Part shown: in pieces, positions 5,937 through 12,574 of the stretch
Layout of the letters: each line of letters begins with the position of its first letter
Position numbering within the stretch: position 1 is the stretch's first letter
Source: Bacteroides_E sp964528875
Lineage (GTDB): Bacteria > Bacteroidota > Bacteroidia > Bacteroidales > Bacteroidaceae
Reading direction: 5' to 3'
DNA: 13,219 bases
NCBI GenBank assembly: GCA_964528875.1
Contig: CAZGUI010000068.1
Coordinates: 1-13,219, forward strand
The notes under the pieces: model-generated
The model's database searches: none
Told to the model about the DNA's origin: nothing
Seen by the model: the letters and a program-made list of their open reading frames with translations, nothing else
Made by a program: the position numbers and the translations under genes

Positions 5937-8804
5937 ATGAGCACTTTTTTAGAGATCGTTGCTAACGACATATATCATAAACTAGATAGAGATTTATCTG
6001 AGGTAGCTGTTATTTTCCCAAACAAAAGAGCAAGCTTATTCTTTAATGAACACTTGGCTCAGCTGAGTATCCACCCCATTTGGGCACCCACCTATCTAAG
6101 TATTAGCGAACTTTTCCAGCAATTATCCCCTTTATCATTAGGCGACCCTATACGTTTAGTCTGTAAGTTGCATGAGGTTTTTCTTAATCACACGAATAGC
6201 AAGGAGACTTTAAGCGACTTCTATTTTTGGGGAGAATTACTTATTAGTGATTTTGACGACGTAGATAAGAACTTAGTTGATCCCGATCAACTCTTCACCA
6301 ATTTAAAAGACCTTAAGGCTTTAATGGACGATTTTGAATTTCTAGATGAAGAACAGGAAAAAGCCATTCAACAGTTTTTCAAAACCTTCTCTTCCGAAAA
6401 GCAAACTGAGCTTAAAGATCGGTTTCTAAAATTATGGGATTGTTTAAACGCCATTTATCACGACTTTAAACAAAACATAAGGGAACAAGGTATTGCTTAT
6501 GAAGGAATGCTCTATCGGGATGTTTTGGAACAGCTTGACGTTGAACGTCTACCCTATAAAAAATTTGTTTTTGTGGGATTCAACGTACTTAATGAGGTGG
6601 AAAAAGAGTTCTTTCATTTATTAAAAGAGAAAAATAAAGCATTATTCTATTGGGATTATGATGAGTTTTACACACAGAACACACAAGTAAAACAAGAAGC
6701 TGGTGAATTTATTCAACGCAATCTAAAGCTATTTCCCAATGAATTAAGCCCAAATTACTTCAACAACTTTAATCAACCTAAGAAAATAAGATATGTAGCA
6801 GCTTTTACTGAAAATGAACAAGCTCGTTACCTCCCCCAATGGATCAACGAGAATCTATCGCCCAATGAACGAGAAAGTGCGATTGTATTATGCAATGAGG
6901 GATTACTGCTTCCCGTACTTCATTCCATTCCCGAAAAAGTACAACACTTAAATGTAACCATGGGATTTCCTCTTTCTCAAACGCCCGTTTACAGTTTTAT
7001 TTTGGCTATTATTGAATTACAGACTCAAGGATATAACTCCAAAACAGGACGATACCTTTTCCCAGAAGTGTTATCTATACTCAATCATCCTTTTACACGA
7101 AAGAAGTCAGACTTCACCAACACATTGATTGAAAGTTTAACAGAGAATAATCGGTTCTACCCCACTCCTGCAGAGTTGCAGAAAGATGCTTTTTTGCAAT
7201 CACTTTTCACACCTATACAAACGCAGATTGAATTATGTAAACATCTTACATTCTTAATAAAAGAGGTTGCAGCCTTGTATAATGAAGAGAATGACAAATC
7301 GGAGCCTTTTACTCCTCTCTATAAAGAGTCGTTATTCAAAGGTTATACCTTAATAAACAGATTACATACACTGATTGAAAGTGGTGAATTGGATGTTAAT
7401 CTTTCGATTTTTACCAAATTAACTGAACGACTTCTTTTAAGTACGAAAATTCCTTTTCATGGAGAACCTGCCATAGGTTTACAAGTAATGGGAGTACTGG
7501 AAACACGTAACCTAGACTTTAAGAACCTCGTTATGTTATCGGTTAATGAAGGACAACTGCCCAAGAAAGGAAGTGAGACCTCTTTCATACCATACAATCT
7601 GCGAAAAGCTTTTGGTATGACTACCTTAGAGCATAAAAATGCAGTTTATGCCTACTACTTCTACCGACTTTTACAGCGAGCTGAGAATATTACGTTAGTG
7701 TATAATAACACCCGAAATGATCAGAATGAAGGAGAATGGTCTCGTTTTATGCTACAACTACTCATTGAACTACCGCAACCCATTGAACAGTTTTTCTTAA
7801 AAAATGAACAAAAACCACAACTTATTCAGGGTATTACAATTCCTAAAACTCAAACAATTATAGAGCGTCTTAATGCATTATACAACCAATCATTGGGAAA
7901 CAAGGAGGCTACATTTCTCTCTCCATCCGCGCTGAACACCTATTTAGACTGTCGATTAAAGTTCTATTATCGCTATGTAGCAAACTTAACTCCACCCAAT
8001 GAAATTAGCCCTGAAATAGATTCTGCTCTTTTTGGTAGCATTTTTCACGAAGCCTCTGAGTTGGTCTATCGCTATTTGGCTCAACGATCTCCACTCATAA
8101 CCAAAGAAGAGATTAGTAAGTTGATTAACGAAAAGCAAAAAATACGGCAATTTGTAGATAAGGCGTTTAAGGCTTTACTTTTCCACATTGAAGAGGCTGA
8201 ACAATCGGAATACAACGGAACGCAATTAATCAATGCCAGTGTCATTCAATCGTACATAATACAACTCTTAAAGTACGATAGTCAACACACTCCTTTTGAA
8301 TTAGTAGATACCGAAAAATTTATTCAAGGGGAGATATCTGTAAATACAGACCATGGAGAAATAAAAATTAAAACCGGTGGATTTATTGACCGAATGGATC
8401 GTAAAGAGGGTGTCCTGCGGATCATAGATTACAAGACAGGAACAGGAAGTAAAATACTGAGAGATTTAGATGATTTATTTGACCGAGAGAATGCTAATCG
8501 CCCTAGTCATATTTTTCAAACTTTCTTGTACTCATCGGTATTATGCAACCAACAGAAGGATAAAATTGCACCTGCTATTCTTTATTTAAGAGAGACAACA
8601 AGAGATGAATCTCCTATTATACAACTTGGCAAAAATAAAAAGGAACAAATTGAGATCAACAACTTTGCCCTTTTAGCCGATCAGTTTAATAAAAGGTTAC
8701 ACGAATTACTAGAGGAAATCTTCGACGATCACACTCCTTTTGATCAGACCGAGTTTAGTGAGAAGTGTAGTTATTGTGACTATAAACATCTCTGCCTCAA
8801 ATAA
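5937..8804 (+). CDS. addB: AddB: nuclease/scaffold subunit with iron-sulfur nuclease domain
   Basis: 955 residues, partner of the preceding AddA; probably cotranscribed (27-base gap, no terminator between). The N-terminal helicase-like half has no Walker A: the corresponding region reads FPNKRA (27-32), consistent with an inactive helicase scaffold in Bacteroidota AddB. The family signature GVLETR (519-524) followed by NEGQLP (537-542) is present. The C-terminal half is a PD-(D/E)XK nuclease: LSPSALNTYLDC with C672, FGSIFHEA, D818 in GFIDRMD, and D831-x-K833 in IDYKTG. C672 with C944, C947 and C953 (CxxCx5C at the extreme C-terminus) forms the four-cysteine pattern that holds the 4Fe-4S staple in AddB. 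The nuclease residues look intact, so a dual-nuclease complex is expected. No Shine-Dalgarno is seen before the ATG, common in this phylum. No clear terminator follows. Confidence 0.92.
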   Translation: MSTFLEIVANDIYHKLDRDLSEVAVIFPNKRASLFFNEHLAQLSIHPIWAPTYLSISELFQQLSPLSLGDPIRLVCKLHEVFLNHTNSKETLSDFYFWGELLISDFDDVDKNLVDPDQLFTNLKDLKALMDDFEFLDEEQEKAIQQFFKTFSSEKQTELKDRFLKLWDCLNAIYHDFKQNIREQGIAYEGMLYRDVLEQLDVERLPYKKFVFVGFNVLNEVEKEFFHLLKEKNKALFYWDYDEFYTQNTQVKQEAGEFIQRNLKLFPNELSPNYFNNFNQPKKIRYVAAFTENEQARYLPQWINENLSPNERESAIVLCNEGLLLPVLHSIPEKVQHLNVTMGFPLSQTPVYSFILAIIELQTQGYNSKTGRYLFPEVLSILNHPFTRKKSDFTNTLIESLTENNRFYPTPAELQKDAFLQSLFTPIQTQIELCKHLTFLIKEVAALYNEENDKSEPFTPLYKESLFKGYTLINRLHTLIESGELDVNLSIFTKLTERLLLSTKIPFHGEPAIGLQVMGVLETRNLDFKNLVMLSVNEGQLPKKGSETSFIPYNLRKAFGMTTLEHKNAVYAYYFYRLLQRAENITLVYNNTRNDQNEGEWSRFMLQLLIELPQPIEQFFLKNEQKPQLIQGITIPKTQTIIERLNALYNQSLGNKEATFLSPSALNTYLDCRLKFYYRYVANLTPPNEISPEIDSALFGSIFHEASELVYRYLAQRSPLITKEEISKLINEKQKIRQFVDKAFKALLFHIEEAEQSEYNGTQLINASVIQSYIIQLLKYDSQHTPFELVDTEKFIQGEISVNTDHGEIKIKTGGFIDRMDRKEGVLRIIDYKTGTGSKILRDLDDLFDRENANRPSHIFQTFLYSSVLCNQQKDKIAPAILYLRETTRDESPIIQLGKNKKEQIEINNFALLADQFNKRLHELLEEIFDDHTPFDQTEFSEKCSYCDYKHLCLK

Positions 8805-8881
8805 TCAGCCTTTTTGGCAGCAAACCATAAAGAAACAGCACAATTAAAGACTATTTGTCATAAATATAATAAAAATCTCAT

Positions 8882-8897
8882 TGGCATATACTTTGCA
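8882..8897 (+). promoter_or_regulatory. Sigma-54 type -24/-12 promoter for hsp20
   Basis: TGGCATATACTTTGCA fits the RpoN consensus TGGCACG-N4-TTGCA: GG at 8883-8884 and GC at 8895-8896 are 12 bases apart, the required spacing. Transcription would begin near 8908, giving a leader of about 70 nt. A housekeeping reading is poorer, since TATACTTTG has three bases instead of two between TA and TTTG. An enhancer-binding-protein site was not identified upstream. Confidence 0.55.
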
Positions 8898-8963
8898 TTT
8901 ATATCAATGAGCAACGATTATAATATCAAGGCTCACAGAATATAAAATGTTCAATTAAAATAT

Positions 8964-8969
8964 AGGAGG
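8964..8969 (+). promoter_or_regulatory. Strong Shine-Dalgarno of hsp20
   Basis: AGGAGG lies 7 bases before the ATG at 8977 and 10 bases before the second ATG at 8980, favouring the first. This is the only full Shine-Dalgarno match I noticed before a gene in this window. Confidence 0.75.
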
Positions 8970-8976
8970 TTAAATT

Positions 8977-9402
8977 ATGATGCCAATTAGAAGATCAGAA
9001 AGATGGTTACCCAGTATTTTCAACGATTTCTTTGATACCAACTGGATGGAAAGAGCAAACGCTACAGCACCTGCTATTAACGTTTTTGAAAGTGAAAATA
9101 GTTATAAAGTTGAAGTAGCTGCTCCCGGCTTAACAAAAGAAGACTTTAATATAAAAATAGATGAAACCAACAATTTGGTTATCTCTATGGAAAAAAGCCA
9201 AAAAGAAGAGAAAAAAGAAGAAGGAAGCTATTTACGCAGAGAATTTTCTTACGCTAAATTTGAGCAAAGAATCATACTCCCCGATAATATCAATTACGAT
9301 GGTATTAATGCACAAGTTGAAAACGGAGTGTTATTGATTGATATACCAAAAATCACAGAAAAAGAAGCTCAAAAGAACGAGAAACTAATTGAGATTAAGT
9401 AA
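8977..9402 (+). CDS. Small heat shock protein, Hsp20/alpha-crystallin family
   Basis: 141-residue cytoplasmic chaperone that binds unfolding proteins without ATP and holds them for refolding by other chaperones. The short N-terminal arm contains W10, F15, FF18-19 and W23. The alpha-crystallin domain runs from about NVFES (35) to PK (125): SYKVEVAAPGL at 42-52, the family motif A-x3-NGVL at 112-119, and the C-terminal I-x-I anchor as I138-E-I140, which docks neighbouring subunits in the oligomer. Length is typical of bacterial Hsp20. It starts with two methionines; AGGAGG favours the first. It stands alone, 172 bases after addB, with its own promoter and terminator. The sigma-54 type promoter suggests control by an enhancer-binding protein rather than read-through from addAB. 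Confidence 0.95.
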   Translation: MMPIRRSERWLPSIFNDFFDTNWMERANATAPAINVFESENSYKVEVAAPGLTKEDFNIKIDETNNLVISMEKSQKEEKKEEGSYLRREFSYAKFEQRIILPDNINYDGINAQVENGVLLIDIPKITEKEAQKNEKLIEIK

Positions 9403-9422
9403 CAAGTCTTATAAGAGAAGAG

Positions 9423-9459
9423 AAAAAGCGTCACTTCTAAATTAAGTGACGCTTTTTTT
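9423..9459 (+). terminator. Intrinsic terminator of hsp20
   Basis: A perfect 14-bp stem, AAAAAGCGTCACTT (9423-9436) with AAGTGACGCTTTTT (9444-9457), closes a 7-nt loop and ends in a T run, 20 bases after the stop codon. The A-rich 5' arm would also let it terminate leftward transcription, but no convergent gene is present. Confidence 0.9.
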
Positions 9460-9513
9460 ACATCCTAAAAACACCTAGAAAAAACAATAACCCATAAGAA
9501 CTTTTACATATAT

Positions 9514-9528
9514 TGGCAAGTATATTGA
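9514..9528 (+). promoter_or_regulatory. Weak sigma-54-like element upstream of pirin
   Basis: TGGCAAG (9514-9520), four bases, then TTGA (9525-9528) has the correct -24/-12 spacing and a good -24 half, but the -12 half lacks the C of the GC pair. It may be a degenerate RpoN site or chance; the leader to the pirin ATG would be about 115 nt. Confidence 0.25.
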
Positions 9529-9558
9529 CATTTTAAGTAAAAAGTAAAAAAAAAGAAA

Positions 9559-9566
9559 TATATTTA
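9559..9566 (+). promoter_or_regulatory. Possible -7 box for pirin
   Basis: TATATTTA matches TAnnTTTG except at the last base. No proper TTTG lies 19-21 bases upstream. Transcription from here would start near 9571, at the base of the leader stem-loop. Confidence 0.3.
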
Positions 9567-9570
9567 GAGT

Positions 9571-9627
9571 ACTACATGGCTGAAAGCTTAACCGTTATAC
9601 AACCCAATAAAGTTTTACAGATGTAGT
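9571..9627 (+). promoter_or_regulatory. Long imperfect stem-loop in the pirin leader
   Basis: ACTACAT-gg-CTG-AAAGCTT (9571-9589) pairs with AAGTTTT-a-CAG-ATGTAGT (9610-9627): 17 base pairs including one G-U, interrupted by a GG bulge on one side and a single A on the other, around a 20-nt loop. There is no T run, so it is not a terminator. It ends 27 bases before the pirin ATG. Possible roles are stabilising the 5' end or binding a regulator; no known riboswitch is recognised. Confidence 0.45.
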
Positions 9628-9654
9628 GGATATTAAACATTAAATAATAAAACA

Positions 9655-10374
9655 ATGAAATCAATTTTTTATAAAGCAGACACCAGAGGTCACGCAAACC
9701 ATGGTTGGTTACTTAGTAAACACACTTTTAGTTTTGCTAATTATTTCAACAAAGAAAGAATGAATTTTGGCTTGCTGAGAGTTGTCAATGATGACAAGGT
9801 GGCTGGTGGAGAAGGTTTTGGAACTCATCCACACGATAATATGGAGATTATATCTATCCCATTAAATGGTGATTTGGAGCATATGGATAGTATGGGTAAC
9901 CGATTCATTATCCGTTCGGGTGAAGTTCAGGTGATGAGTGCAGGAACAGGAATTACCCACAGTGAATACAACGCGAATGAATTTAAGCCGGTTGAGTTTT
10001 TCCAAATCTGGGTGTTCCCTAGAGAAAAAGGCCTTAAACCCAGATACGAACAAAAAGAATTTGACTTTAACGAAAACAGAAATCAGCTAACAACAGTTGT
10101 TTCTCCCGATAGTGTAGATGGTAGTCTATGGGTGTACCAAGATGTTTGGTTCAACATTGGACTTTTCGATAAAGAAAAAACCACCAACTACAACGTAAGG
10201 AAAGAAGGGAATGGAACTTTCATTATGGCGATAGAGGGAGCGTTTGAAATCAATGGAGAAAAACTGGAAAGACGTGATGCCATAGGTATCTGGGAAAACG
10301 ATGCCGTTGATATAAAAGCATTGACTGATGATGCTAAGTTATTAATTATTGATGTTCCTATGGATTTTGAATAA
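9655..10374 (+). CDS. Pirin family protein (bicupin, YhhW/YhaK-like)
   Basis: 239-residue cytoplasmic iron-binding bicupin. Some bacterial pirins (E. coli YhhW) have quercetin 2,3-dioxygenase activity; the physiological substrate is generally unknown. The N-terminal cupin carries the family's four metal ligands: H58 and H60 in GTHPHDNMEI, H102 and E104 in GITHSEYN. Other hallmarks are the opening RGHANHGWL and HTFSFANYF segments (11-31) and VEFFQIWVFP before the linker. The C-terminal cupin lacks a comparable histidine set, as usual. Length matches the YhhW-type subfamily. It is a single-gene unit, separated from hsp20 by that gene's terminator and followed by its own. The leader contains a long stem-loop. 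The family is certain; catalytic activity is inferred from ligand conservation only. Confidence 0.93.
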   Translation: MKSIFYKADTRGHANHGWLLSKHTFSFANYFNKERMNFGLLRVVNDDKVAGGEGFGTHPHDNMEIISIPLNGDLEHMDSMGNRFIIRSGEVQVMSAGTGITHSEYNANEFKPVEFFQIWVFPREKGLKPRYEQKEFDFNENRNQLTTVVSPDSVDGSLWVYQDVWFNIGLFDKEKTTNYNVRKEGNGTFIMAIEGAFEINGEKLERRDAIGIWENDAVDIKALTDDAKLLIIDVPMDFE

Positions 10375-10397
10375 TAGAATTCATCTATATTATATAG

Positions 10398-10432
10398 AAA
10401 TAGGCTGTTCTTAAGTGAGTAGCCTATTTTTT
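10398..10432 (+). terminator. Terminator of pirin, possibly bidirectional
   Basis: AAATAGGCT (10398-10406) pairs perfectly with AGCCTATTT (10421-10429) around a 14-nt loop, with the T run continuing to 10432. It lies between the convergent pirin gene and the minus-strand microprotein candidate. On the minus strand the A run becomes the 5' side and the tail is TTTCTATATAA, so it could end that transcript less efficiently. Confidence 0.8.
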
Positions 10433-10509
10433 GTGCTTTTATTTTTCTAAATAGATAAAAGTGAATGACACATACCAATTGAATACATAGAAACATATTA
10501 GGAAAACAC

Positions 10510-10614
10510 TTATGCTTTACCAGCTAATATATAAGCCAAAATTATCAATCCGATAAAAGCGCCAAAGATAAATCCGTATGCAAAAAAAAGTCTAAGAGGT
10601 GTTTTCATATTCAT
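10510..10614 (-). CDS. Candidate 34-residue single-pass membrane microprotein
   Basis: A 34-codon frame, ATG at 10614 and TAA at 10512-10510, with an in-frame stop upstream (TAG at 10635-10633) fixing its extent. The peptide begins MNMKTPLRLFFAYGF and ends YILAGKA. Residues about 9-31 are uniformly hydrophobic with the pattern G14-xxx-G18-xxx-G22, a glycine zipper typical of packed transmembrane helices. K4 and R8 lie before the helix and K33 after it, giving a cytoplasmic N-terminus by the positive-inside rule. A weak purine-rich stretch (AAAAAGAAT) precedes the start, and M3 is an alternative start. It stands alone, with a possible -7 box about 90 bases upstream. I do not recognise the family; it is not an obvious CydX or KdpF. 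The coherent membrane-helix composition argues for a real gene, but no comparison was possible. Confidence 0.5.
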   Translation of the reverse strand: MNMKTPLRLFFAYGFIFGAFIGLIILAYILAGKA

Positions 10615-10704
10615 ATTCTTTTTACTGTTTTTATTCTATCATTCTATTCTGTATAAAGAAATAAAAAAAAGAATTAACAGCCTAGTTTTCTTTAAGATTT
10701 TCAC

Positions 10705-10712
10705 CAAAAGTA
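10705..10712 (-). promoter_or_regulatory. Possible -7 box for the microprotein
   Basis: Read on the minus strand this is TACTTTTG, a full match to TAnnTTTG, about 90 bases before the ATG at 10614. No -33 TTTG is visible. The palindromic 22-bp array lies immediately upstream (10727-10814), where an operator or activator site would be placed. Confidence 0.3.
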
Positions 10713-10726
10713 AACTATAATAATTT

Positions 10727-10814
10727 TAGGTCTAAGGCTCAATGCCCCTCGGTCTAGGACCGAAGGCCTGTCGGTCTAGGACTGAAGAGTGCTCGGTCTA
10801 GGACCGACTAAAAA
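10727..10814. repeat. Four 22-bp tandem units built on palindrome TCGGTCTAGGACCGA
   Basis: Units start at 10727 (degenerate: TAGGTCTAAGGCTCA), 10749, 10771 and 10793. Each is a 15-bp near-palindrome (TCGGTC-TAG-GACCGA) plus a 7-bp spacer that differs from unit to unit. Units 2 and 4 have perfect 6-bp arms; unit 3 has one change (GACTGA) that a G-U pair would tolerate in a plus-strand RNA. The 22-bp period is close to two helical turns, which would put every palindrome on the same DNA face. Spacers are far too short for CRISPR. It lies between two minus-strand genes, in a GC-richer patch than its surroundings. Function is unknown; operator array, RNA hairpin string or dispersed repeat are all possible. 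Confidence 0.85.
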
Positions 10815-10949
10815 CGGAAAAAAGTGAGGTTCTACGCATCAGAAGTGGAGTCAATTTTTCACCTCTAATGAATAGTAAATTTCATCTTCCAAACGGCTTT
10901 ATTCTAATTTTTATTTCCTTTATATCTATCTGTACCAATCCAAGAGAAT

Positions 10950-11381
10950 TTAATCCCACAGTAACTTCTCAGTTAAAACCAAAACATACGTTGTCAGCTG
11001 TCCATCGGGATGATACTCCCAATTTTTCCTTTGAGTTATTCTATTGACTGTCTCTGTGTCCAACAAAGTTTCACCAATATATATTTTAATATAATCAGCT
11101 TCTATAGGTGGTAAATTCATTTCAACAGGAAAGGGATCTCCTGCTTTATCTTTACGACCACCAACGCCTCCCCAATAAGAAGACACTTTTTCTGTAGCAT
11201 GAGGCACAGTGGTAATATCCACCTCTTTACCAAAATTCAACGATTCAGGGTCGTCTTTAGTAACAAGAACAAGACGGATATCTTCTGTCAATTGATTTTC
11301 CACCTTAAAGTAATAATCAAGACTATAATCACAACTCACCAATCCGAAGATTAGAATCAATAAGGATAAAGTGTTTTTCAT
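10950..11381 (-). CDS. Predicted lipoprotein of unknown function
   Basis: 143 residues. The N-terminus MKNTLSLLILIFGLVSC is a lipoprotein signal with lipobox LVSC and acylated cysteine C17, so the mature protein is about 127 residues and membrane-anchored. The residues after the cysteine (DYSLD) do not clearly match the K/S-D/E-rich surface-export signal of Bacteroidota, so inner-leaflet or periplasm-facing location is equally possible. The mature part is rich in beta-strand-like segments (YYFKVENQL, IRLVLVTKD, YIKIYIGETLL, LTTYVLVLTEKL) with a glycine-rich loop YWGGVGG near residues 69-75. I recognise no family. It follows the barrel gene by 60 bases on the same strand with no terminator between, so the two are probably cotranscribed and may act together in the envelope. 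No convincing terminator follows. Confidence 0.8.
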   Translation of the reverse strand: MKNTLSLLILIFGLVSCDYSLDYYFKVENQLTEDIRLVLVTKDDPESLNFGKEVDITTVPHATEKVSSYWGGVGGRKDKAGDPFPVEMNLPPIEADYIKIYIGETLLDTETVNRITQRKNWEYHPDGQLTTYVLVLTEKLLWD

Positions 11382-11441
11382 TGTTAGTCTATTAAAAATA
11401 ATAAATACTAATGTAATTAAATTAGTTCTATTAAAAAGACA

Positions 11442-12044
11442 TTAAAATTTATAACCGACAGAAAAAGTAGAGTTTCTATTTGCTGTTTTATCCCAATTAT
11501 CATGCAACATATCAATAAATCCAACTTCTCCATTGAGACTAAAACAAAGTTTTCTCCATTCTAATGTAACACCTATGTTAACTCCACAATCAAACTTCCT
11601 AAAACCATCATCACTAAAAGTATCGCTCTTTATTCTTCCCATTTTCATATCACCATTTACTCCATAGGCAAAATAAGGTCCGGTATTAATCATAATAGAT
11701 AAATCATCTAAGATTAAGAATTTATAAGCACCTAAAAGTGGAATTTGCATATAACCTGCAGTAACTTTAAGATTGTCTATATATGATTTTGCTCTAAACC
11801 CTTTTGCTGTATATTCTAAACCTGTTAGAAGATACCAATGAGGCGAAAATGCAAAGTCAAGAGTTAGACCGGCATGAAAACCGGGCTTTATTCGTGTATT
11901 ATCATAATAGCCATATTCATAATCGCCTACGTTACTCAGGTTCAACCCAGCTTTAATACCTAGCACAACCTTTTTTTCTTGTGCGGAAACAGTCGCCACA
12001 CATACCATAGCAAGTAAAATAAAAATCAGTCTGATTGTCTTCAT
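11442..12044 (-). CDS. Outer membrane beta-barrel protein, porin/PorT-like family
   Basis: 200 residues. The signal peptide MKTIRLIFILLAMVCVATVSA is cleaved by signal peptidase I, probably after A21 before QEKK. The mature protein opens with VVLGIKAGLNLSNVG, the usual first strand of the small Bacteroidota outer membrane barrels, and continues with alternating strands such as GFHAGLTLDFAFSPHWYLLTG and VNIGVTLEWRKLCFSLNGEVG. It ends FSVGYKF, with the C-terminal phenylalanine that the BAM machinery recognises. Length fits an eight-stranded barrel. It appears to be first gene of a two-gene unit with the lipoprotein. Members of this family include the type IX secretion protein PorT, but most are uncharacterised, and nothing here ties this one to secretion. 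No exact TAnnTTTG box was found upstream. Confidence 0.85.
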   Translation of the reverse strand: MKTIRLIFILLAMVCVATVSAQEKKVVLGIKAGLNLSNVGDYEYGYYDNTRIKPGFHAGLTLDFAFSPHWYLLTGLEYTAKGFRAKSYIDNLKVTAGYMQIPLLGAYKFLILDDLSIMINTGPYFAYGVNGDMKMGRIKSDTFSDDGFRKFDCGVNIGVTLEWRKLCFSLNGEVGFIDMLHDNWDKTANRNSTFSVGYKF

Positions 12045-12574
12045 AATGTGGATTGTGTTTATAAATTAGATTTATTTTAATTAATACAAACAATCTATTT
12101 TTCAATAAATGTTTACTGCATACAATATATACAAAGAAAGGATAATATGATTCAAAAAAACAATTATTATTTTTCACAAAACACAACAAAACACATTAAG
12201 CAAAAGAGAAGTAGCATTTGCAACTAATGTTGTATTCTAATCAGAAATGGATTTGATTGATTAGTATTACAATAAATTATTGTTCATAAACAGTCCCCCA
12301 AAGAACAACTCAGTAAAAAATGGTTAGAGAGTTGCAAGACAGATCAAGAATCCTTTTGACTGATTAGCAAGAAAAACAAGAAGTACAACATGGAGAGCCA
12401 TAAACGATGTAAACTCAAAAGATTGACTTTTTTCTGATTTGATTGTGATAACATCTCTTTTATCTTTATAAATAGAGTTTACATTGCATAATAAGTGATA
12501 GGAGTCAACAAGCGTATTATCAAAATCACACATCTTGTTACATTTTGTTACATTAAAAGCAGCTGAGTCTATTA
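12045..12574. other. Region without a convincing gene
   Basis: About 530 bases of AT-rich sequence between two minus-strand genes. A 69-codon minus-strand frame (12533-12324) begins MCDFDNTLVDSY, which resembles the first HAD phosphatase motif, but the rest shows no HAD features and there is no ribosome binding site, so I do not call it a gene. A 7-1-7 palindrome ACAATAA-A-TTATTGT lies at 12269-12283. A 10-bp tandem duplication TTGTTACATT lies at 12535-12554, just after the stop of the next gene. Confidence 0.5.

Noticed and set aside
5937..8804. Loss of the AddB Walker A motif as a sign of a broken gene
   Set aside because: AddB proteins of this phylum usually lack a functional Walker A, and the frame, nuclease residues and iron-sulfur cysteines are intact.
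10188..10496. 102-codon minus-strand frame opposite the end of pirin
   Set aside because: It is antisense to conserved pirin coding sequence and crosses the terminator; no domain is recognisable.
10727..10814. CRISPR array
   Set aside because: Spacers are only 7 bp, repeats are 15 bp, and no cas genes are nearby; the repeat is palindromic like an operator or hairpin unit.
11953..12189. 78-codon minus-strand frame overlapping the barrel gene start
   Set aside because: It overlaps the barrel signal peptide in another frame and has no plausible start context.
12269..12308. AT-rich palindrome ACAATAA-A-TTATTGT and adjacent TTGTTC/GAACAA arms as a terminator or insertion-sequence end
   Set aside because: No T run follows in either direction, no paired copy or target duplication is visible, and such AT palindromes are common by chance here.
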